From Armadillidium nasatum (lineage: Eukaryota > Arthropoda > Malacostraca > Isopoda > Armadillidiidae), in contig SEYY01022542.1 of NCBI GenBank assembly GCA_009176605.1, forward strand, positions 1-27,500: DNA of 27,500 nt, written 5' to 3'. The position numbers were made by a program, and so were the translations under genes. Below the pieces are notes generated by a model. It had not been told where the DNA came from and searched no databases. It saw only the letters and a program-made list of their open reading frames with translations. Of the stretch, positions 1 to 16,600 are shown in pieces. How positions within the stretch are numbered: the stretch's first letter is position 1; every line of letters begins with the position of its first letter.

Positions 1-107
1 TAAATTATTTATTCTTAAATATGTTACAGGATTTTCTAAATCTTCTGTAACGGATCAGTTTAATAGTTTTTTGGAGGGTTTTGCATTAAAGTGTATCTTT
101 TATTAAT
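1..107 (-). pseudogene. pol: start of pol (protease leader) of LTR retrotransposon, partial
   Basis: Directly downstream of the gag stop, the minus strand reads in the -1 frame relative to gag as a short peptide ending in SVTEDLENPVTYLRINNL, which resembles the leader just before the aspartic protease active site in Ty3/gypsy-type Pol proteins. One in-frame TGA interrupts it. The window ends before any DTG protease triad, so the call rests on position and on the YLRIN-like stretch. A gag/pol frame change is normal for these elements; I infer but cannot show a frameshift site. Confidence 0.4.
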
Positions 108-836
108 TTAAGGACAATTTCTCTTTATATGTCCTTTTTTATTGCAATGGAAACATATAATATCATTATTATAACTTCTATTTTTATTATGATTATTATT
201 ATAAAGATTAAAGGAATTTCTATAATTGGGGAAATTATTACTTTGTTCACTTTCATTATTAACGTTAAATATTGGGTTTCTGGAGGGTAGCAATTTTTCT
301 GCCTTTAATGCAGTTTGCAAGCAGTTGTTATAGGAGTTAAATTCTTGTATCCCTATTAATTTTTTAATTTCTAAATTTAATCCATTGACAAATATAGAGA
401 TGAGAAACTGATCTCTATTCTCTACGTCTTCGAACTCAGTAAGAACATGCATGACATAATATTCACTTATCTCATCGATTTTATCGGCGTAATCTCTAAC
501 ATTAGAATGTCCTTGTTTTATATTTGAAAATCTCCCATAAGCCTCTTGTTTTGACACTTTAATTTCATGTCTCTTAGATAAAAATTCTATTAATTCGTCA
601 AAATCAAATTCTTCGATTTCTGGATGAGAGTTTAGATACGTTTGTGCAGAATCTATACATAAACATTTTAAGATATTTACTTTAACTTCTCTCCAGCCTT
701 CAAGTTTTGCTCTATTATTAAATTGAATTAAGGAACTCTTAAAATTACTTTTTCCATTAAAAAATTTAAGTTTTCCTACAATATTAGAAAAGTTTGGCAT
801 ATTAAAATTTTCATTTTGTACTTCTGCTTCTGCCAT
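108..836 (-). CDS. gag: Gag protein of an LTR retrotransposon (single CCHC knuckle), 242 aa, intact frame
   Basis: This is a capsid/nucleocapsid polyprotein that would package the element's RNA in cytoplasmic virus-like particles. The frame is open from ATG at 836 (MAEAEVQNENFNMP...) to TAA at 108. Residues about 30-180 look like the helical retrotransposon Gag domain, with a typical sequence around RDYADKIDEISEYY. An Asn-rich linker follows (about 190-225), and the C-terminus has a zinc knuckle, CFHCNKKGHIKRNC, matching Cx2Cx4Hx4C. The length is usual for a short Ty3/gypsy-like Gag; the superfamily is inferred, since pol lies outside the window. The nearby region 2395-2710 is a deleted second copy. 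Compared with its neighbours this is the only long recognisable open frame without stops, so it may be the youngest coding segment here. Confidence 0.8.
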   Translation of the reverse strand: MAEAEVQNENFNMPNFSNIVGKLKFFNGKSNFKSSLIQFNNRAKLEGWREVKVNILKCLCIDSAQTYLNSHPEIEEFDFDELIEFLSKRHEIKVSKQEAYGRFSNIKQGHSNVRDYADKIDEISEYYVMHVLTEFEDVENRDQFLISIFVNGLNLEIKKLIGIQEFNSYNNCLQTALKAEKLLPSRNPIFNVNNESEQSNNFPNYRNSFNLYNNNHNKNRSYNNDIICFHCNKKGHIKRNCP

Positions 837-1625
837 GATAGAAAGATATAATTTATATGTATATTATTTGATAAAAACTTTTATAGAAATATATGATTAT
901 TTAAATTTATTATTCTTTAACGTTAACTATTTTAAAATATTAATAGTTCTGCCTTGAAACCGTTTTGAAATTTCAGTTTTAAATGAATAACATAAAAAGG
1001 GAAAAAAATCTCATAAAATTTTTTTTAAGGACGTCTTCACCGCTGCCGCCAATATAAACTTTGAACTTTGTGAAGCAACAAGATGGTTAGAAATGGGGAA
1101 ATCACAAAGAACAGTTTACGAAAAAAACAATAAAGGGGGACTGAAACTTCAAAGGGAGGCAAGGCAAACCAACAAGAAACTTAATAATATTTTATTTACA
1201 ATAAAATAAATTACCAAATCATAATGGTGGCAAGTTTGAGCGGTTTGGAGGCTTATACAAATAATTACAAGATGTTAAATGTTAAGGGAAAAAGGGGTCT
1301 TAAAGAAGACGAAGGAAAAGTTCTTCGGTATTGACTTTAAAAGACATGACTTCGACATAAGGATCAAGATCCTTATTTAATCTTTAAACTTGCACAAGCT
1401 CAAGAACCTTTGTTTGCTGAACAAGAAGAAAAAGTTCTTCTAGGATGTTAATGAAAACATCACTCAGCTTTTTGGCCACGACCAAATACCGGATTCAAGA
1501 ATCCGTTCCTTCAAATCCAATTAGCCACGACTAAAAGGACTAGATCCAAGAACCTAGTAAAGTCTTCTCTCCTCAATAATTCAAATCAACTCCATTTTAT
1601 AGTCTGTGATCTTAAGTCCGCTACC

Positions 1626-1689
<64 letters not shown>

Positions 1690-1843
1690 TAGTTACAATT
1701 TATACAAAGAATAAATAAACTTAAAATAAAATAAAGTAAAAAGAAATATTACAATGAGCTTTATGAGCTTCCTCTTATATGAATAATTGTTAATAAAAGA
1801 AAATCATATCTCGTAAATGTATTGAAGATAAAATAGTTTTACA
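837..1843 (-). repeat. LTR/5' leader region of LTR retrotransposon, copy 1
   Basis: The stretch upstream of gag matches 2711-3775 in the same orientation. The part from about 1303 to 1843 is nearly identical to 3250-3775 (a few substitutions and indels), while the part nearer gag (837-1300) is more diverged. On the minus strand the shared block starts TGTAAAACTA at 1843, a TG start as expected for an LTR. It contains an (AAT)n run at 1626-1690. The LTR 3' boundary and primer binding site could not be fixed. Small AA-loop hairpins (GGATCAAGATCC, GGATTCAAGAATCC) lie at about 1371 and 1490. Confidence 0.6.
1626..1690. repeat. (AAT)n microsatellite inside LTR copy 1
   Basis: A run of AAT/ATA triplets at the same place as the run at 3564-3621 in copy 2, so it was present before the two copies separated. 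Confidence 0.95.
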
Positions 1844-2394
1844 TTACCCTGGGCTTAGATTCAACCCATTTACGAGAGATGAATTTCACAAAAAAGTTTA
1901 ATGTAAAGGGTTTACCTACTCACATCATATCATAATTTCGGCATTGTTAATGGAAAATAAATAAAAATAATATAAAATAAAAAATATAACATAAATGTCA
2001 AATCGACCTCTCAGAAATCATTAAGAGTTTCTGATGTTTCTAAAAAAAAAAAAAAAAAAACAAGTATCTCTACAATAGATACTCAAACTTGAATCTCTGA
2101 GTATTTCAAACAAACGTTTGTTTGACAATAGTCACTAACCGGCGGTCTAACATGAATGACCTCCAAAGAGCTACATCCATCAAATGTTAGGATTGGAGTT
2201 TTTTAAGGCTCCCCGCAAGATTCTACCAACAAGGCAACAACTTCTTTGTTCCTTTAAACAACTTCTTCACATAATAAAATCATAGATAAATGAATAAATA
2301 ATTATAAAATAATTCTCATAATATAATTTCTCTCATAATATTTCCATTAACAATATCAAAACAATAATTAAACTAACAACATTTCTATTTTAAA
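1844..2394. other. internal remnant between the two LTR-gag units, no gene recognised
   Basis: About 550 bp lies between LTR copy 1 and the deleted gag of copy 2. No coding similarity was seen on either strand. It holds an A19 run near 2042, a 20-bp perfect palindrome at 2106-2125 and very AT-rich flanks. It may be the 3' end of the element whose pol has been lost, but nothing in the sequence proves this. Confidence 0.5.
2106..2125. repeat. 20-bp perfect palindrome
   Basis: TCAAACAAACGTTTGTTTGA equals its own reverse complement. Its core ACAAACGTTTGT also occurs in four of the five units of the minisatellite at 15950-16613. Confidence 0.95.
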
Positions 2395-2710
2395 TATTAT
2401 TATAATGATTAGGGGAATTTCTAAAATTGGGTAAATCATTACTTTGTTCACTTTCATTATTAACATTAAATATGGGGTTCCTGGAGGGTAATAGGTTTTA
2501 TATACGTCTCGGCAGAATCTATTCATAAACATTTTTAAGATATTTACTTTAACTTCTTCTCTAAAGCCTTCAAGTTTAGATCTAGTATTAAACTGATTTA
2601 GAAAACTTTTTAAAATTAGTTTTCTCATTAAAAATTTTAAGCTTTCCTACAATATTAGAAAAGTTAGGCATATTAAAATTTTCATTTTGAACTTCTACTG
2701 CTTCTGCCAT
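2395..2710 (-). pseudogene. gag: internally deleted gag, second copy
   Basis: The frame starts with ATG at 2710 (MAEAVEVQNENFNMPNFSNI...), almost the same N-terminus as the intact gag at 836. Coding similarity continues through the KLEG...VKVNIL block. The sequence then jumps, at about 2495-2505, to the Asn-rich linker region, skipping about 335 bp that encode the body of the capsid domain. Single-base indels also shift the frame in the N-terminal part, and the zinc knuckle is missing. It cannot make a working Gag. The order LTR-like block, deleted gag, LTR-like block, gag on one strand points to a tandem or recombined element. Confidence 0.75.

Positions 2711-6771
<4,061 letters not shown>

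Positions 6772-6858
<87 letters not shown>
6772..6858. repeat. (TA)n, 87 bp
   Basis: Ends next to the minus-strand hammerhead-like end at 6866-6908. Confidence 0.98.
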
Positions 6859-6861
<3 letters not shown>

Positions 6862-6865
6862 AACA

Positions 6866-6998
6866 TGTATTGCGACAACGTTTCGACACTAGCGTGTATC
6901 ATTATCAAGTAAAATTTAAAATATTAAATATAAGTATTTACAAATAGTTAAAACAGAGTTAATTATTTTAGGCTTCACGATAGTATCGAAACGTTGTC
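6866..6998. repeat. inverted pair of Penelope-type terminal motifs
   Basis: The minus strand at 6908-6873 has TGATAATG, a small hairpin ACAC-GCTA-GTGT, then CGAAACGTTGTC. The plus strand at 6977-6998 has CACGATAGTATCGAAACGTTGTC, the same motif inverted; TCGAAACGTTGTC is a perfect 13-bp inverted repeat (6874-6886 and 6986-6998). This hairpin-plus-CGAAACGTYGTC layout is like the hammerhead-like ends near the PLE fragments further on in this window. Only the ends are present; no PLE coding sequence lies between. Confidence 0.5.
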
Positions 6999-7054
6999 AA
7001 AATATATATATATTAAGATATGCAGACATATACCTTATTACCTTGCGTGTGAGG

Positions 7055-7460
<406 letters not shown>

Positions 7461-9210
7461 ATCCGACTTGCAATTGTTCATAGTCTATTTTCTTCAAAAT
7501 TTCTGCAACATTCGCGGTCTTCAATACAATTTTCATTTTATTGACCACCACCTCTCTTCTTTTAGACCTAACCTCTTATTTTTGACAGAAATTGAGGTGC
7601 TTGAGCGTTATGATAGCAAAGAATTTTCTGTTTTCTCTTACTGTCTCTATCTTCAATTTTCATCCAAAGTCTTCTGAATTTTCCTCCTTGTGGCTAAAGC
7701 TCTTGCCACTCTACTTTTAAATTCATTTGTTCTGTTTATTTATCTCTAATTTACTGACTATCCTAAATCCTTTGACTATCTAAACTCCAAAGCAGAGAAC
7801 ATTTTCTTCTAATTCTCAGATATTATCATATTAGGTGATTTCAACGTTCATCGCCGCAAATGACTTTCTTTCAGTTTTCATAATACAGCCGGTGAACCTG
7901 TCTTTCAATTCTCCATCCAAAATGACCTGGAGTAGTGGGAGCATCTCCCTACTAATATCCCTGATCGTCGTGGAGATAAACCCAAAATTCTAGACCTTTT
8001 TCAAACTTTTAATCCTTCGCCTTATACTGTCAAACTATCCTCCTCTGGGTTTTTCTGATTGCTTTCTTATCTCTGTATCCTCTTCTAACTTTTCAAGTCT
8101 TCTACATATATCGAGGAACTGCTTGTGATATTTCGGTGCCCAAGTTGGTTAGACTTTCGGTCGTACTTCTTTGATTTCCTGTGAAATGATTATCACTTCC
8201 GTGGGAGGGGTTCCTCGGAATGTGAAGAGCGCACTACCGAGGGGATTCTCTATGGCATAGAGACTACATTCTATGATCTTTCCTTTCTACTAAACCTTAC
8301 AAACCCTAGTTTAATTCTGCTTATTTTCGTGCTATTTGCCTCAGGGATACTGCCTTCAGGAATTACCGTTGTTTTCAAACTTCAGAAAATCGCACAATTT
8401 ATATTTCAACCCGAAATCGTGCAAAATCTGTTCTTGTTATTTATAACACCAAAAACTAATTTCTCAATACAAAATGCAATAATGTTTCTGACTCCTCTTC
8501 CTCTCTTCCAGGCAGTTTGCCAAAAATGTCAACTCAAACTTTGCCTCCTCCTCTTTCCCTCCACTAGTATTTTTTTCAGCACAATTGCCGTTTTACCTTC
8601 TTCAAAAACTGAAGTTTTTCTCAAACTTTTGCCACTAATTCAACTTTAAGAGCTATACCTCCTACTTCAACCTCTCCCCCCCCCCAACTAATTTATGTCT
8701 AAAATTGCAAATTCTTTTAAAGAAGTCCATTTCTGCTCTCCTTCAGCCTTACACTAAGATGGTGTACGGTGCTGATGGTATCCCTCCTGTGGTTCTCAAA
8801 ATGTGCTTTTTAGCTTGCACCCTGCTTTGGCAAAATATTTCGTCTCTATATTTCTACTTTAACCTTCCCTTCTATTTGGAAACATGCTCTCATTCATCAT
8901 ATGGGGAAAAAGGGGGACCTCTCCAACCCTTCAGCTACCGTCCTATTTCTTCAACCCCCGTTGAAAATTTTTTATTAAGAGTTGGAGAGATCTAAAATCT
9001 TCTAATCTTATCTCTGATAGCCAGTATGGCTTTCGTAAAAAACGTTCTACTGATGATTTTCTTTCCCTTTTCTTTGACTCTTGGTCCTCCTCTCTTAAGC
9101 ATTTCAATAAATATTTTGGTGTCGCACTAGACATATCGAAAACCTCCGATAGAGTGTTGCAAAAATCTTTGATTTTTAAACTTCGATCTTTCGGAATTTA
9201 TCTTCCCTGA

Positions 9211-9348
9211 TTAGGACATATCTCTGAAGAACACCACTATTAATAGATTTAAAGAAAGAAATGTGGCAATCTATAACAGCTGTTATAGACTGTCACATTT
9301 CTTTCTTTAAATCTATTAATAGTGGTGTTCTTCAGAGATATGTCCTAA
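9211..9348. repeat. 138-bp near-perfect palindrome inside LINE copy A
   Basis: Arms 9211-9279 and 9280-9348 pair over 69 bp with only two mismatches (9269/9290 and 9266/9293) and no loop. The right arm is normal LINE sequence (compare copy B around 24525-24605); the left arm is its inverted copy and replaces the expected LINE sequence. The centre is CAGCTG, part of a natural short palindrome. Confidence 0.95.
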
Positions 9349-10044
9349 CTCCAATTCTTCTTTTAGTTTTCATTAATGACCTCTCAATGACGTAATCACG
9401 TATCCACTCCTATGCTAATGAATCCACCCATCATTATTCATTCCAATTTGAAAGACGCCACTCCCAACGGCAGGTAATTGACGCAAAAAAGGTGATCTTG
9501 GAGCAACTGACCTCTGACTTTTCTCTTCAATTTGAGGCAGAGTAAATAAGGTTGTTTTTAATGTCTCAAAAATTTAATTCCTCAATTTCCCTACTTGACA
9601 CAACCTTCCACACAACTATGACATCTTCGAAAACACACAACTTAAACCTTTGTCCGCCCTTAAATTTATCGGTGTTTTTATTATCGTGATCTTTCTTAGA
9701 TGGAACACATTACTTCTCTTTCTAAACAAGCTTCCAAGAGGTTGGGTGTTCTGAGACTCCTTCATAGTTGTTTCACACCACCTGAGTTGCTTGCTCTTTA
9801 CAGGGGTGTTGTTCACCCCTTTATGAAGTATTCGTCATATATCTGGGATAGTCCACTCATACATCTTTCCTTGAAAAGGTGGGGTCTGGGGATTTTAGTC
9901 GTAACTTATGCTCTCACTAATTCACTCGTCTCTTTCTGCCAGGCGAATTGTTGTGTTAAATCATTCCATGTATTCAACTGTATACTTTCTCTATTGCAAT
10001 GGACACTGCTCTTCTGGACTCTCTCGTCACATACCTCCTCCACT

Positions 10045-10081
10045 GACTTTGTAGAAAAGCTACAAGCTTTTCTACAAAGTC
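10045..10081. repeat. 17-bp perfect stem, 3-nt loop hairpin in LINE copy A
   Basis: GACTTTGTAGAAAAGCT pairs fully with AGCTTTTCTACAAAGTC around the loop ACA. Copy B lacks this symmetry at the same place. Confidence 0.95.
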
Positions 10082-10357
10082 TTCACCTTTCTCTGTCCAA
10101 CTCCCTAATAACAGACCTAACAGGTATGTTCAATTTTATATGTATTCAACTGGTAATATCTGGAACACACTTCTTTTATCCATTTTCCCAACTTCCTTTG
10201 ACTTTAACACTTTCAAACGCCGTGTATCGACACACTTCAGCCATTAACTGGCTATTATTCTGACTTCAATCAAACTTTGGTGGAATTTGACCAGGTTTCC
10301 TGTATTTCCCCAACTCTGATAGAATTTGGTAGGGTTCTGTCCTTCGTCCACCAGAGG

Positions 10358-10916
<559 letters not shown>

Positions 10917-10925
10917 CTGAAATAA

Positions 10926-10933
10926 AAATAGTG
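10926..10933. repeat. target-site duplication, left copy (AAATAGTG)
   Basis: Identical to 11473-11480 on the other side of the TIR element; it is not part of a TA tract, so it is informative. Confidence 0.9.
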
Positions 10934-11472
10934 GGCCAGACTCCAGATTAGACATGACTTTTTTAAAAAAAAACTACGAAACGTAGTGAAAAATAAATTA
11001 CATTTTTAGAATCCTTGTCGAATTTCAGGTAGGAAAAATTGGGAAATAAAAAAAAATCCTTATAATAATAAAGTTTACATAAGTAAAGTTTACTTATTTT
11101 TATCTGTGGAGAGCATCGTACGCCTGGCAAGGTACGTTTTTTTTCAATTTTCTCGAAATTGGAAAAAATGGAAAATACCCCCAAATCGTCTACAGAAAAA
11201 GTAGTCTACAGTATCAACATCACTCACGGGTCGGGGGGTACGGGGGGCCCTGCCCCCCGTAGACATACGATCATCAAAACACCAAATTTAAGTTTGTTAC
11301 GTCATCAGTTGTCGTACAAAATCATTTTTTATTAATTTTTTTATTTATTTTTTTGCAAATATTTTACACTTTTCCTAACTAAAATTCGACAAGGATTCTA
11401 AAAATTTAATTTATTTTTCAATACGTTTCGTAGTTTTTTTTTAAAAAGTCATGTCTAATCTGGAGTCTGACC
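10934..11472. mobile_element. non-autonomous TIR transposon, GGYCAGACT family, copy 2, with 8-bp TSD
   Basis: A 539-bp element. The left arm starts GGCCAGACTCCAGATTAGAC and the right arm, inverted, GGTCAGACTCCAGATTAGAC; the TIRs extend roughly 100 bp with small differences and include AGAATCCTTGTCGAATTT. It is flanked by a perfect direct 8-bp duplication AAATAGTG at 10926-10933 and 11473-11480. The centre holds a GC-rich hairpin (11239-11261) in an otherwise AT-rich element. There is no transposase. An 8-bp duplication fits hAT, P or a few other superfamilies; the terminal bases do not let me choose. Confidence 0.88.
11239..11261. repeat. GC-rich hairpin in TIR element copy 2
   Basis: TACGGGGGG and CCCCCCGTA form a perfect 9-bp stem around the loop CCCTG, preceded by another G6 run at 11233-11238. 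Confidence 0.9.
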
Positions 11473-11480
11473 AAATAGTG
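11473..11480. repeat. target-site duplication, right copy (AAATAGTG)
   Basis: Direct repeat of 10926-10933, directly after GTCTGACC. Confidence 0.9.
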
Positions 11481-11491
11481 TTATAGCAGAC

Positions 11492-11615
<124 letters not shown>

Positions 11616-11696
11616 ATTGTTGTCCTTCACTTAAAAAAACTGGTATCGGTATCGGTCATTTTTTGCCGATACCTATTCTGATTCTTTACTCCATTC

Positions 11697-11699
<3 letters not shown>
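11616..11699 (-). mobile_element. hAT-like terminal fragment (TAGGAATGGAG end)
   Basis: On the minus strand it begins TAGGAATGGAGTAAAG and carries GATACCGATACC repeats. It is the opposed partner of the end at 7227 (first 11 bases differ at one position). The (TA)n of 28 bp that follows carries the next hAT element. Confidence 0.5.

Positions 11700-11727
<28 letters not shown>
11700..11727. repeat. (TA)n, 28 bp, left flank of hAT element
   Basis: The last 8 bases, ATATATAT, match the first 8 after the right end at 14127, as expected for a hAT target-site duplication, although inside TA repeats this is not independent proof. Confidence 0.9.
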
Positions 11728-11732
<5 letters not shown>

Positions 11733-11738
11733 GTGGGC

Positions 11739-11935
11739 GCGCAAATTTTAAAATTTAGAGCGCAAACTCAAAAGCGCAAATTTTAAAAATTTTGTCCGCA
11801 AATGCAAAAGCGCACATTTTTTCAAAAATTTAGTCCGCAAATGCAAAAGCGCATATGTCCGCAAATAAAAAAAAAATTTTAAAGCGCAAATTTTGAAGCA
11901 AAAAAAAAAAAAAATAAAAAAAAAAAAAAAAATTA
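11739..11935. repeat. left subterminal GCGCAAA repeats of hAT element
   Basis: Repeated GCGCAAA/CCGCAAATGCAAAAGCGCA words in direct and inverted order next to the TIR, ending in A-runs. Confidence 0.85.
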
Positions 11936-12026
11936 GCGCTAGGATGTAAAGATGAATTATTTTTAAATTTTATTTGATAAATGCAAATATATAACAAAAA
12001 ATGACAAAGAATTTATTATTATTTAT

Positions 12027-12374
12027 TCAGCCATCTATGATCTCTTCCTCCTCGTAGCTCTCCTCTTGCAATCTGAAAAGGGTCATATTCCCTTTCATGA
12101 AAATAAATTTTTCAAAATTGCTGGATGTAATGGCTGCCCTCTTTGGTCTTAGAATGTCAGAGCCTTGACTAAACAACTTCTCCACGGCCTCTGAGCTGGG
12201 TAATGGGGTATTATACTTCATAAACAAGTCCACCCAGACCTCTTGGTATTCACATGGAAAAAGGTTCCTAGTGAGAGGGGTATTGTGGTGAACATTTACT
12301 GCATCCCAGCTATCCAAGGTTTGCCGCAACTTCTCCTCCAGAGGTGTCTGCTAGATATATGGGGCCTTCAGTTT
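12027..12374 (-). pseudogene. hAT transposase, C-terminal exon (dimerisation domain)
   Basis: The transposase would cut out and reinsert the element in the nucleus. This last exon carries the hAT C-terminal dimerisation domain: NTPLPSSEAVEKLFSQGSDI followed by LRPKRAAITSSNFEKFIFMK, matching the family pattern of a Ser/Ala-rich turn, E.(V/L)FS, then L.P.R..L....E..(L/I)FLK. It ends at TGA 12027-12029 after an acidic tail (EEEEIIDG). A good 3' splice site, TTTCTAAATTTTTCAG, ends at 12375, and the exon continues in the phase left by the donor at 13090/13089. The frame is broken by one in-frame TAG at 12351-12353. The open part begins after that stop. Confidence 0.82.
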
Positions 12375-12447
12375 CTGAAAAATTTAGAAATGGTATCAAG
12401 AACTCAAATCTTTTTAAGTTTCATTTGAACATTATGTCAGTGTATTA

Positions 12448-13044
<597 letters not shown>

Positions 13045-13089
13045 TTAAGAGATTCTTAAAGATTGTTCTAAATTATAAAAATAGCTCAC

Positions 13090-13613
13090 CTTAAATGGGT
13101 CCATTTCAGATTCATTCCCATCACCTTCAGTGCCTTGATGTGGAGGAGTAAAATTCGATGCAATATTACACTTTATTTCCTCCAATATCCTAGTCTTAAC
13201 AGCTGGATACTTCCCCTCATTTAACCTATGTGCCACTCCGAGTTTGAAGTGAGGGTGCAGAGCTGTTGCCCTAAGTAAATCACAATCATCAAAAATCCTG
13301 CTGAACCTCGGTTCAAATCCCTTTTCTTTCCCTTTGTTTGGCTTTGGCTGCTTTAGTAAGTAGTTGACTAAGCTTTTGACATAGTTAAGTTTTTTCACCT
13401 CTCGTTGCAATTCCACGAGATTGTCCTTGAGGAGGAAGAGGTTAGGCAATAGAACCCCCGCGTACGCATTCTTCTCATCCTGCAACATATGCAGCCTTAA
13501 CAGCAATAGGCGTAATTATTTCGATGTACTCGGAAATTACCTCCTTGTCAGTTTTATTAAATATTGGAAGACAAGGCTTTTGTTCCATACAAATAAACCA
13601 ATAAACAAAATAG
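13090..13613 (-). pseudogene. hAT transposase, central exon
   Basis: On the minus strand the region reads KPCLPIFNKTDKEVISEYIE..ITPIAVKA, then, after a one-frame shift near 13495-13500, LHMLQDEKNAYAGVLLPNLF and later LLRATALHPHFKLG. The last resembles the hAT signature for the region before the dimerisation domain (ATALDPRFK). A splice donor AAG|GTGAGC ends the exon at 13090. The frameshift and the loss of all upstream coding sequence (BED finger and first catalytic residues), which would lie beyond the (TA)n at 13624-13725, make it inactive. Together with 12027-12374 it identifies the element as hAT. Confidence 0.8.
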
Positions 13614-13621
13614 TCAATAAA

Positions 13622-13727
<106 letters not shown>

Positions 13728-13899
13728 ATATCTTTTATTATCGAGGACAATTTGATATTTCTTAAATATCGATATTTTTTTTATATGTCGGCGTTCCTAG
13801 TTTAAGTATTAACTTTTAATTAGCAGAAAGAGTAATAAAATTTGGCTGATTAAATAAGAAACTGAAATATAAGCCCAAAATTGTTTTTTATTAAGAAAA

Positions 13900-14115
13900 A
13901 TGATGAAGCGCAAATTGGTAAGCGCAAATTTCAAAAAACTTCCGCAAAAGCGCAAAATATTTTTTTAAGCGCAAATTTGCGCTTTTGCGCTCTTAAAAAG
14001 TTGTTAAGCGCAAAATGCAAAAGCGCACATTTTCGAAATTTAGCGCAAAACGCAAAAGCGCACAAAAAATTTTTTTAAAGCGCAAATTGCGCTTTTGCGC
14101 TTCATTTTGCGCTTA
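13900..14115. repeat. right subterminal GCGCAAA repeats of hAT element
   Basis: Dense GCGCAAA and TTTGCGC words, including GCGCAAATTTGCGC-like inverted pairs that could form hairpins, next to the right TIR. The open frame at 13881-14078 is a by-product of this repeat. Confidence 0.85.
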
Positions 14116-14122
14116 TGCCCAC

Positions 14123-14720
<598 letters not shown>

Positions 14721-14853
14721 AATCTTGTAAATTTTTATTTTAAATGAAAAGCAAATAAAATAAAATCAGTTGTTTTATTGAATTCCAAAACATTTATTAT
14801 ATTAAACGACGTTTCGGGAACCTTCTTTCCCATCATCAGGATCAAACGCACTA
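14721..14853 (-). mobile_element. 3' end of a Penelope-like element with hammerhead-like core
   Basis: On the minus strand: CCTGATGATG (about 14841), a hairpin GGGAA-AGAAGG-TTCCC, then GAAACGTCG (about 14812), followed by an AT-rich end. The order CTGATGA, stem II, GAAA is that of a hammerhead ribozyme core; PLE terminal repeats are known to carry hammerhead motifs. An extra U after CTGATGA and the lack of an evident stem III make self-cleavage doubtful. It lies head to head with the plus-strand PLE fragment that follows. Confidence 0.5.
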
Positions 14854-15730
<877 letters not shown>

Positions 15731-15949
15731 TGTTCTTTTGTGTGTGATGTTTTATCTACAGCTGTACTGCGAGTAATTTAGAGACAAATGTATCAGCGTT
15801 TACATCTGCCTCCGCAAATGTCAAAAAATCTGATTTTTACTACGTCTCTTTCAGGGTAAAGTATGGAACCTCATTGAGAGGAAAAAACCTCAGCTTCCAT
15901 ATCGAGATGCAGTTTTAATATCCTTCCAAAACGGCTCATTTGATTCATA
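15731..15949. other. unassigned region
   Basis: About 220 bp, no gene recognised. A segment CCTCATTGAGAGGAAAAAAC at about 15870 loosely recalls the motifs at 10628 and 10767. Confidence 0.5.
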
Positions 15950-16560
15950 TATAGCAAGTTTAAGAATCATTTTTCTCATTCATCATTATTCATCACATAC
16001 AAACGTTTGTTTCATTCCACACATTCTTTTTCCTGCTTTCAAAAAAAAAAAAAAAAAAACTTTTGGAAAGAAAGCAAGTTTATAGCAAGTTTAAGAATCA
16101 TTTTTCTCATTCATCATTATTCATCACATACAAACGTTTGTTTCATTCCACACAATCTTTTTCCTGCTTTCAAAAAAAAAAAAAAAACTTTTGGAAAGAA
16201 AGCAAGTTTATAGCAAGTTTAAGAATCATTTTTCTCATTCATCATTATTCATCACATACAAACGTTTGTTTCATTCCACACAATCTTTTTCCTGCTTTCA
16301 AAAAAAAAAAAAAAAAACTTTTGGAAAGAAAGCAAGTTTATAGCAAGTTTAAGAATCATTTTTCTCATTCATCATTATTCATCACATACAAACGTTTGTT
16401 TCATTCCACACAATCTTTTTCCTGCTTTCAAAAAAAAAAAAAAAAAAAACTTTTGGAAAGAAAGCAAGTTTATAGCAAGTTTAAGAATCATTTTTCTCAT
16501 TCATCATTATTCATCACATACAAAAGTTTGTTTCATTCCACACAATCTTTTTCCTGCTCT

Positions 16561-16600
<40 letters not shown>

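Noticed and set aside
14810..14845. A complete, active hammerhead ribozyme
   Set aside because: Stem III and a clear cleavage triplet are not visible and an extra base follows CTGATGA; only hammerhead-like is supported.
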